DNA of 64,000 bases from Monocercomonoides exilis (taxonomy: Eukaryota > Preaxostyla > Oxymonadida > Polymastigidae). Position 1 is the stretch's first letter. The number at the start of each line of letters is the position of its first letter. This document shows, one piece after another, positions 44,590-55,600 of the stretch. The stretch lies in assembly GCA_001643675.2 (NCBI GenBank), contig LSRY02000006.1, positions 808,501 through 872,500 on the forward strand. The letters run 5' to 3'. The notes under the pieces are model-generated. The model was not told the DNA's origin. It did not search any database and was given only the letters and a program-made list of their open reading frames with translations. Made by a program: the position numbers and the translations under genes.

Positions 44590-45149
44590 CATTTTTCCCT
44601 CTTCTCAAATAAACTCTCCCCAGCGATCATGATGCTTATCATTCAATCAAACAACATATCATTCGCGGTCTGATTCCCACGTCTCTTCTCTTGATCATCC
44701 CACAGTTCCACCAGCTTTCCCTTCAAGCTTGTCCTCACCAAAATTTTCTGGAAACTATCAAGATATCTAATCAACCAGAGTCAAACTTTCAGTATTCTGT
44801 GACCACTCATTCAGAATCTTCCCTTCTTCTTCCTTTTCTTTTCTTCTTCTTCTTCTTCTGCTTCCCCTTCTCCAATTCCTTTCTCCACCTTCTTCTCTAT
44901 GCTTCATAAAAAATATTCTTGCATTATCTCTTCCTCATCCAAGTTCACAATCACATCCGTCAAAGATATTGATTGCAGCACCACTCACACTGCCACAAAA
45001 AGCAATATCGTTGGATCAACATTTTTTGTTCTGTTGAATCATATCCACAATTGTCTGAGAAAAGAACCTCTTGGAAGTATCATCTGCACTCGAAGAAGCT
45101 TCTATCGACAGAAGCGGAGAAAGTTCAACAATAGAGAGCATTGTTTGTG
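44590..45149 (+). pseudogene. frameshifted Ser-rich gene remnant
   Basis: One frame reads SRSDSHVSSLDHPTVPPAFP then meets TAA near 44771. A second frame carries a Ser run (SSSSSSASPSPIP) and continues through KKYSCIISSSSKFTITSV to a stop at 45150. The switch of frame around the TTC repeat at 44835-44860 suggests repeat slippage in a former gene. Confidence 0.4.
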
Positions 45150-46652
45150 AGGTTCACATTAGATAACAATGTTTCAATCTTTTGTGAAGAACAATGAAGC
45201 ATAACAACACAAATTTTGATTGATCTGTTAAAAGAGGCTCCAAAAATGATTGAAGTACCTTCGACGCAAACTGCACAATTATCCTCATGAAACTCCTATT
45301 GAAGTCCTTATTCACTGACAAAGCATTCTAATGGTCCATTCCAGTTCCCAATAAATATAAAGTCGACTTTGAAGATTTTTAATAATCTTCACTTCTTTTC
45401 AGTCTGGATACCGAATTGTTGCATACAACAGCTTTTGAAAAGGCAGATTTTGAAGTCTCAAAAAAAGGAAAATAAGATGCAATGGAGTTATTTTGAAAAT
45501 AGATAAGTGGAAATGAGAAAAAGGACTGTTGAAGAAGAAAAAGATGATGATAATTGAAACATAAATGATGATAGCATTGTTTTTTGTTTGAGCCAATACG
45601 AGATGTATTAAAAGACAGCAAAACGAAAAGATCGATCACCGAAACAGAGAATGCTGTGATTGTCGCTTTCTATTCATTATGGTGATACTGGAACAATAAA
45701 CTTTCATATTATCTCATTTCACATTTCTTCACTTCCTTATTAAAGCACAGGCAATTGTGCATAATATTTTGATAGATCATATCCCACTAATTATTCATTT
45801 AATCACTTTTATTTTCTTCTTCCAAACTTTCTATATTATTTGTGATAAATAAAAGTGTAAATAACATTTCAAGAGTAATTTTTTTATTTACTATAGAATT
45901 TAGTTAAAATCAGATTTCTGATCTTTTGTGGGAAATGATCAAAATTTATAAATGTTTAATAACATATGAACTAAGAATAAAGAATCCGGCAAAATGTCAT
46001 TTTCTTGTTTTAATTTACATACTCCATTTTGATAAGCAATAAAAAAATTTTTTTTGTGTCGTGCATAAAAAGCTTGAAAGTCCATATTTTCCACCATATG
46101 AGAAAAAAAACAAGTGAAATTATTAAAAATCATTGAGAACAGCAGTTTATGATAAAAGAAAATTTTTTCTTGGTTATACTCAAATAATAACACACATCGG
46201 TTACAAAATAATTTCCTTCATTTTTACAAGAATAAAAATTTGGAATAAATAAACTTCCTTTTCGACTTCGAATAAAACTTTTTTGATTTTGAATAATTAA
46301 TTTTGATCTTTAATGAAACTTTTTCGATGATGGATAATTTTTTGCGTATTCAATTTTATAATTTTTGATAGAATATGAGAATGTTGATAATAACAATATG
46401 CAAAAAAGTATGTTTATTGATTTTTTGTTTTGAACCTTTGCGGATCTCTTGAAAGCACCTTCAAATGTTTCAAAAAGAAAGAAATAAAAATAAAATTAGA
46501 AAAAAAAAAATAAAAAAAATAAAAAATAAAAAATAAAAAAGGAATATGAAATTTGCACCATATTTTCGATGAAAACAAAAAATTAAAAGTCTATTAAAGC
46601 GTTGCGAAGTAAAAGCTCTTAGAGAAGAAAATAATTCATTTTAAGTACCTTG
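45150..46652. other. AT-rich gene-free region
   Basis: AT-rich spacer at the 3' end of the TAF1 gene, with A-runs and AAATAAAA words near 46500-46540. No supportable gene. Confidence 0.5.
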
Positions 46653-49600
46653 TTAAGACAGAAGATATGGGCAGCCACTTTCCAAATCATAAATTGCGTC
46701 ATTTTCGTTTCTTTCCATTGAATTATTCGAATTTGAAAATGACTTTTCTTGTGCGATTTTTTGTTTGATCTGAATATCTTCTTTTGCACTCTCGATTAAG
46801 TTTTGACTCTTTGAAAAAGGAAGAGTTTCTCGACTATCATACGAAATCTCTTTCATTCTTTGAAATTCTTCAAGTCTTCGTTTTTGTTCTTTGATACGAT
46901 TTCTTTTTAATCTTCGCTCTTTCAATGCATTTGCTTTCTTCAATTCTTTGCGTATTTTCTCTTCTTCAGTCAACTGTGTCGTGTAACGACGTTGCTCCAT
47001 TTTCCTCAAAGTTTTCTTCTCTTCCAACAACTCATCATTCTCCAAGTAAATTGCATCAGTTTTTGCATCAATACGCATTGGCCGCACATCAAATCTTTTT
47101 TCATCCTGATAATTAAAAAGATCTTGTGTATTTGCGTGAGGCGAAGAAAACAATTGTTTGCATTGTTTCTCGTCATCCATCATTAATACTTTCTTTTCAA
47201 GATCTTCAAATTTCTCATTACGTTTACAGAAGTCCAATTCCGCAATCTCGATAAGTCTATCTGCATCAATCATCATTTGATTTTTATTTTCATTTGACTT
47301 GCAATACAAATGCGCATTGTATGCAATTTGATAGAGATCATTCAATATTGACTGTCTTTCGCGATATACCATTTGCTGACATTTCTTTTCAATAACTGTT
47401 AAAGTGATAGGATGCTTCACAATAGAATAAAAGCCAGTGGAATCTTTTGTTGAAATTGGTTTTAAAAACGAAGAACTATATACAGAACCTTTCAGATGAC
47501 GAATCACATCTTCAAACATTGAATTTAAGTTTTGAAGAGGATCTTTCTTTGTTTTTGAGGTTGATACATCAATTATATCCACTTCTTCAATGGAAGAAGT
47601 TGATGATAAATCTTCTGATAACTGAGAATTGTTTTTTTCTCCTGCTTGAAAGTCATCATCTGCAGAAGTGTCAGGGTTTCGAAGAGAAGAAGGAGAAATC
47701 TGATGCGTAGAAGACAAAAGCAGATGAAGAGGAGAATCTTCATCAAGATGAAGGAGAAGATGTTCAATTTGAAGCTCAGTAGCATTAACCGTTGACTGAT
47801 CGCAAGAGTCCTGTGTTAAAGAAATCTCTGTCTTTTTCTCTTCCTCTTTGTTAACTTCCAAAAGAACTGATTTGCTAATCCCAACATCTTTTGTGGTTTC
47901 TTCTTCCTGTCCATGCTGTTGTTGCAGCTGCCATTTCAATCTCCATGCCGTTGCAGCTTTCGCGTATTCTTCGTAAGAAAGTTGCACTGAATTAACTTTA
48001 TGGCTAGAACTTCTTCTTTTATTTTCATTTTGAATTACATCTTTTTCTAAGTTGCCAAGTCTTTTCAATTCCATCTTATCCGATGATTTTAGTTGAGATT
48101 CAGAATTTTGCTCACTCACACTGAAAATTGAAATCATTTCTTGAGTTGGAGATTTTTCTGTTTCGTCAAAGCTATCCTTGTTTTGTTGATTATTTGAACA
48201 TAATTGCAATATTTTTTTGAATCTTTTAGATTTTTTTGCAGATCTCTTTTTCATTCCCTTTGAATTTGATTTACGTCCTTTCAATCTTGCTATTTTGGTC
48301 TTTACTCGAATGGAAGAAGAGCTTGAATTTCGTGTTGCCCGAAAGCTTTTCATTTTTTTCTTTCCTTCTTTTGTTTTCCTCATCGAAAAAAGTTTAAGCA
48401 ATCTTTCTTCTTCTTTTTCCTTCATTTCTTTATCTTCATCAATCCACTGATTCTGTGTAATAATTTTTTCGCTTTCAACGAAGGATTTACAGTTGTCTTC
48501 AGAACCCGTTATCTTTTCAATTTCTTTGTTTTTAAATTCAGCATTGCTCTCTTCTTTAGCCTTTGCAATTCGTCGTCTGAGTAACTTATCTCTTGCGCTC
48601 TGTCTTGTTAATACTTTTTTTTCGTTGCGAGAAGATTTGATCGTTTTGCTTGTATAATGATATGGAATTTCATTTTTTATTTCATCAGAAGTGGAAAAAT
48701 AATCTTCATAGAATAAGCTGCTTTCACTTGAACTGCCTTTTCCAGATTCTTCTTCAGAACTTTCAACGTTCACGATTCGTGACTGTTCGCTTTCAGAATT
48801 AGATATTGTTTCACATTTGCGCTGGCTTTTTTTTCTTATTGCAGATATTTTTGGAAATACTCTCTGCTCTCCGCGAATGCGCTGTTTTCTCATTGCAGCA
48901 ACAATAGACTTTCTTGCCTTTCGTTTTTCAATTAAAAGAATATCTTCAACTTCTGCTTCAGTAAGCTCTCCATTTGATACCTTCTTCTGAAGTTCTATTC
49001 CAAGATTTTCAATGTACATAGGGCAAGTTCTATGAAACGCCTTATGACCTTTTTGCTCACAGGCAGAACACACTTTGTTTCCTTTTGAGTCGTATTTAAA
49101 GCCTGAATCATTTTGAACTTGAGCTCTCCTCCTTGTTTTTTTAACTGCTCTCATATGATGGTGATGGTGATGGTGATGGTAAGCAAGATCTTCGTCAAAT
49201 TCATTCGCTCCAGTAATTTGTGCTTCTCTATCAGAAATTGAATCCTTTTCCAACAGCAACCCATCAACCCCATAAAGGCGAGATAAACTTTTCCCCAATG
49301 AATTAAGCAAGAAAAGTGTTTTTTCACCATCTGCTATCAATGCTGTAATCAATGCTGAATGAATTTTCAATGATTCGTCAATTTTCTGAAGAGACCATGA
49401 GAGTAAAAGATATTCTTCATCAGTTATTTTCAAAACATTGAATCGATCCGAAAAGGAATATGAGCAGCCTTTTTCAATCAAAGGCTTTTGTATATCAAAT
49501 GATGAAAAATTAGTAAACATAAACTGAATTTCTTTGGCCATTGCCAAATCTTCCGATGAAATTGTTCCATCTTCTTCAATTTTTTCTCTAACTGCTTCAT

Positions 49601-52600
49601 CCACCAATTCCCTCATTCTCTTTTCAAGCAGTTGCACAATAACAGCTCTTTTCTCCTCCCATTTTTTGAGTGATGTTCGAATTTGTTTTATATTTTGTCC
49701 AATTCTTCTGGTGGATTCAATTTCTTTCGAAAGAGCTATTCCACGAACCCAACCTTTTTCATCTTTCAATTGCGTCAGTTTTTTAATCTGTTCAATTGTT
49801 TTGCGCTCCCTTATAAATAATACACTCACAATTGTATCTCCATTCTGTAATATTTCCGTATGTGTAACTTTTACAATCTTCTTTTTCTTCAAACGAGGTG
49901 AAGACTTATATTGCAATTTCTTCAATTTGGATATTACTTCATCTCCAAGCAAAGCATAATAACTCTTTGAAAAAGACGTGTCATCAGATTTCGAGCGTTC
50001 ATTATCATTCTCCATATTATTTGATGTGCTAATAGATCTTGAAACGCATTCTTCTGAGAAAGATTGGGAAAAATTCTGAAAGCGATAAATTTTATCAGAA
50101 TTATCTAAAATGAATCTATTTCCTTCATCTATTGATTGATTTTTTGCTTCAGAAGAAGAAATATTCAAGTAGTCATCAATGGCTTTTGACTTATCTTTTT
50201 CAGTCTCGTCTTGGTCTTTTCCGATTGGAACAAAAGATTCTCTTTCTTTTCCTTTATCTTTTTTCTCTCTTTGTTTTCCTTGAGAATCAACTGCATTATC
50301 ACTCAAAAACCCAAGCCTATTTTTCTCTATAATATCTGTTGTGCTTTGTTGCTTCTTTGTTGAAATAAATGAATCATCCATTTGCTTCAATTTGATATTC
50401 TTTTCTGAAGATTTCGATGAATTTCTTTCTGAGGATAATTGTCCAGAATTCTCTAAAGGAGAAGATGCGGATGAGTTAGAAATTCCATCTTGTTTCTTTG
50501 AAGCACAACATTGTTGAGAAGATGCATTTTCTTTTGCAGAATCACTTTTTTCTCGATAAGATTTCAAAAATTCTGCAACCGTTTTGTCCCTCTGGCGATA
50601 TATGTGATCAAATGGCATTTCAGGAAGTTCTATTGGTAAAAGAAATTGCTTCAGCTCCTCCCTAAAACAAAATCTTGCGATGTCTTCTGATTGAACAGAA
50701 TTAATGTCATCTGCAAATTGAGCATCAGAAGCTGATGAGGAAATGAAAAGATTTTCCTTCTGCTCAGATAAATCGCTTTCCAAAGAAGATTTTGATTCAA
50801 ATGATTGCTTTGAACTGTCGCTTGCCTCTTCAGTGGCTTGAGAATCTACAGTTGGAAATGCAAAAGCAGAATTTTTCAAAACAAAACTTGGTGTGGCATC
50901 CTTTTCGACTTGACTTTCACTGATAGCTGCAATAGAATTTGTCTTTTTCACATTTTGTGCATAATCATCATCGTCGTCATCATACATGGAAGACATCGCA
51001 GGCATTGCCATTTCCTTGTTTAGCTTTAGTCCGAATGTGTTGTTAACTGCATATAAATTGCTTTTCTTGTTTAATGTCGGAGCAACATCTGCATTCAATG
51101 ATTTTTGCGGTTGATAAGACGGAATTAGTGAGGGAATGTTTTTCAGTGATGAATAGCTGGAAGAAGTCGACTGTAATTGCGAGGCGTCATCCATTGACAG
51201 CAAAAATTGAGGCGGCATAATTTTCAACGAACTCTGTGCTGATTCATTCTTTGAAGAAGAATCCTCAACAGTATCTGGAATGTCCATTTGCTGTTCGGGA
51301 GTCACATTGAGATTACTAGAAGTCGAAACTGTTCCAGGATTAATCTCAGATACTGCAACATGTTTTTCATCCATTGATGATTCATTGCCAGAAGACATAT
51401 AAGGATTAGAAATGCTCTTTGGATGCGTGTTGCATTTTTCATCAAAGTTAGCTTCAATTTTTTTAATTGGCTTAACAATGGCAGCTTGATTTATTTGTGA
51501 TATTAGCTGAGTCGCAACTGACTGAGGATGAGAGACTGCCACCAGAGAACCCAGTGGCTTGACAGAAATGAAAGAAAATTGAACATCCTCAGAGTTGTTA
51601 GTGTCATTTTGATTGGAGCTGAGTTTGTCTTTATGCTCCAGATTGTTGTTTGCCTCGTTATAAGATGTATTTGTGCGACTGTTGAAGCTTTTTTCATTTG
51701 CTTGTTTTGTGGTTATTCCATTGGCATGAGTGACGATCATTGTCTTCGCAAACTGAGAAAGTTCATCCAAGCTCTGCTCGTTCTTCTGCCCTTTTGAATC
51801 CAGTTGATCAATCCATTTCAGCGCCTCAGTCAATTCTTTTTCCTCTTTTTCTTCAGCTGTCATTGGACCGTTTTCTCCTTCATCGAAAATATCATCCAGA
51901 AAATCATCTCCAAAGGCAGAAAGAAGTTGACTGTTCTCCTTTTCAGTGGAAGATTCAGAGTCGCTTTCTCCAAAAGTATGCAACTGCTTCTTTTCCTCAT
52001 GGGCACTAGAATTTTCATTAACCGTTTCAGAATCAGGCTGCATCTGAAGTGATTCTGCAGAAGCGGCATCCAAAGTTCGAGAAGATTCTTCTGCTGTCAA
52101 AACTGGAGAACACTCTGGAGATAATTCAATAATAGAATGCGGAGAATCATATGTGTCAAAGTCCTTTTGCTCCTTTTTGTCTTTTATCATTTGGAAATTG
52201 TTAGAATTAGACAAATGATCTGGGATGAGATACGGAGAAATCGGAGGTGAATGCACATTTGATATCTTTGGGCTTTGAGAATGCGCAACTGGCGAAGTCG
52301 ATGCATCGAAGGGTTGCTGATATTGATTCGAATTTCGTATTGTCGATGCAGAAGTTGATGAAGATGATAAAAGAGGAGATGAAATTTTTCTTTTTGGAAA
52401 ATTATTTTGTGTTTCCATGAAATCTATTTTTGTGTCCATCAAATAAGGCGAATGCAGAATGGAAACAGGCGAAGAATGAATGCTTTTCAAATCATTGATG
52501 TCGGAAGATTCTTTGTGTTTGGAATTCGCATATGATGGCTGATCAATGCTTTCAGAGTGAGCAACCGAAGATGACTCTTTGATATAAGGAGAAGCAATCA

Positions 52601-55600
52601 TCAGATCGGCTGTATCAACATAAGCGCATTTTGTTGCTTTTGGAGTGAAAAAATGCTCTCCTTCTGAAGTTAAGTTTTCACAAGGAAATTGCGCGCTAGA
52701 AGGAACTGTTGTTGATGCTTGCTTTGATAGAAGGTTAACAGGTGGCGGAGGAGGAGGAGGAGGTAATCCAGGCAATGACTTTGAAAAGGAAGGGGGAGGA
52801 GGAGGTGGTGGTAAAAAAGGTTTTTTCTCTTTCTTGAGAGATTGGTCAGAATTGCTTGATAAAAGTGATTTTTGTGTATTTTGCATTCTGAATGGATTAA
52901 ATGAATTATGAATCTCTTCTTGTTTCTTAGCCACTCTTTCGAAATAATCCATTGCAGATGAATCAACTTCTGCACATTTGACAGGGGAAGATAAGTCAAT
53001 CGTCACTTTTTCTGCCTGATGATGATGATTATGGTGGATTTTCTCTGCCTTTTTGATATCGCTGTCATATGGACTTCGATAATACGGAAACGAATCGAAA
53101 TCATATTTCACATCATGTGTGCTTTCTGGTGGAAACGCAGTTTTGAAATTTGCTTTTTTGTATTTTGCAGTTGATATTTCAATAATATCATCGTCATTGT
53201 TATCGGTCACTTCATTATTTTGTATTTTCACAAGAGTTTTGTTCGATTTTTGGTCAATTAATCTTCCTTTTTGTGTTTTCCCCTTCATCGCTCCATCTTC
53301 CAGCAAAATCGGTAAATTTGCGTTTCCCTTTGAAGCAGATGGAATTTCATTTGTATTCGTTTTTTTCTTCTGCAAAATGTTGCTTGCCTGCAATGCGCGT
53401 TCTTCTGCTTCTTTCTTCTTCTTCAGCATCACTTCCTCCAACGCCTGTATCGTCTGCTGCTTTCGAAGCTGCTGCTCTTTTTTCTTTTTCATCTCCTTTT
53501 CTTTCCTTTTCTGCTCTTTTCTCATCCGATTCAGCCATTTTTCTTCTTCTCTCATCTGCTTTTCTTTTTCTCTTTTCAGCACATTCTTCGCTTTCTCCGT
53601 CTTCGCCTCCTTCATCTGAGTCAGCGCCTGCTTGTATTTCTTGTCTGACTCACCTGACAAAAACAGCATGTGATCCCGAAAGATCTGCTGGATCTGCGCC
53701 ACGTAGCTTTTCGAGTGAGCGAATTTATAGTTCTGCGTTCCCCTCACATACTGCTCCAGCTCCGTTCTTCCGCTCGCACCAGAAAGCAGACTGACCTGTC
53801 TGATCTTTTCTCCTCGGCTCATCAGGCGCCTGTCGTCCACAGAAACGCCAAGCTCCATCAGAATCCGGTCCAGCTCAACATTCTTCATCTGGCTCATCTT
53901 CTTCCTGCCAGACAAGCCGCTGCCTCGTTCTCCGGCTTTGCTGGAAGCTGCCCCGGCTCCTTGGTCTTTTGCTTCATCAACTGCAAACTCACCTTTGCTC
54001 AATGCGCTCATTCTAAAATTCTCATTTTCTTGCTTCAATAGCCCATTCTTCATCTTCCGAATGGTGTTAGCTTCCTTCACAAACTCCTTCATCGTCTGCC
54101 TCACAAACGAGAATCCGTGCCCTGTTCCGGTCGGATCGCCAGCTCCAGTCAGCTTCAGAAGAGATATTCCATTCATTGCATCGAGAAACGATTGAGTAAG
54201 CTCAAAAGGTGAAAGCGCATACTCAGTTGACATGAAATCGCAGATGGCATTTACAACATTGGGAAGATAGTTGAACACGTTAACAGCAGATGTAGGTGAA
54301 ATAAGAGGATGAAGGTTTGATTGATTGTCAACTGATTCATTTGAATTTGACAGTGCAAATTTCCGAGATAACGCTGAGGAAGAAGCTGCCTCTTTTTTTT
54401 TCCTTTCTTGTGTCATTCGCCACTTCTTCATTTCATTTTCCATCTGTTTTTCTCTTTTTCCCTCTTCTTTCTCCATCGCACTTGTCAAAATCTCGTTCAA
54501 ATCTGCATCACTCATCGCTACTTCCCACCTCAACATCGACTGAAACGCACACACATCCTCCGGCCGCACAAGCTTCTGCATTTCTTCTTCGCTCGGCAGC
54601 GCATCTTCGCTCTTCAGAACCCACAGACCTTTCACACTTTTGTGTGTTTCTGCCACACGATGCAGAATTCGATCTATTTTTTGCCTTCTGATTGATGGAA
54701 ACGCCTCTCTTATTTCGTAGTATGAAACAATCGCCCTTTCCAATGCACTGCCTTTTTTCGGATTGCTAGTCATGCTTCCATCTTCATTAGTAATCGAGCC
54801 ATCGTCCTTCGCATGTGATGACTCTTCTTTCTTTTGTTCTGCCATTGGACCCTTCGCCGTTCGTGCTTCTTCCGCTTTCAAAAACTCCTTCGCCTGGTTC
54901 AGTCGAATGTGCAAAATCATGCAAATAAACAAATAAAGTCTGTCTGACAGAAATTTATCTGTGGCTTGTGAGTTCGGCAGCGGCACAGACATCTTCGGGT
55001 GCTCCTGCCCAACTGAATAAATTTCTGATATTTCTCTCACAAGAAGCTCAACATTGTTTGGATCATCGCTTTTCTTCGGCTTTTCACTGACATCATCTTC
55101 AGTATTTTCTTTCTTCCTCATCACAACCAAAAAATCAGTCTCTGGTACAAGATGCTTGAAAACAGGTGCTTTGAACATGTTATTCTCAATCATGCTTATG
55201 CTCTTTCCTGGTTCAATATCCCCAAGCAACGGCGTCGGATCCTCCGGGTTCAGCACAACCACCTCTCCATCGATGAACTGCAAGTTGCTCATCTTCTGCT
55301 TCTCGTCCTCGCTGCTCTCCGCGCGGTAGTAATGCAGCAGGCGTGTGCCCATTCCTGGTATTGAGACCAGCAGCGGGTACTGCTCCACATATTCAAACAG
55401 AACTGCATCTCCTTCGGCGCCTGTCAAGTCGCCCACCGTCTTCAGCAGCCGCATCGGCTGTTCGAGCAGCTCTGAGTCATCTTCCGCAAACAGAAGCTCC
55501 ACCTCGCCGTCTTCGGCATATAACTGTGAATGCCCTGTATTCCCTGTTGATGTTGATAAAGACTCTGACTGCTGTGAAAGCGACACCAGCGCCTCAGATA

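Noticed and set aside
49150-49180. Eight-His run in TAF1 as a cloning tag or contamination
   Set aside because: It is encoded by a degenerate ATGGTG-type repeat inside a native domain order and is like the other homopeptide runs.
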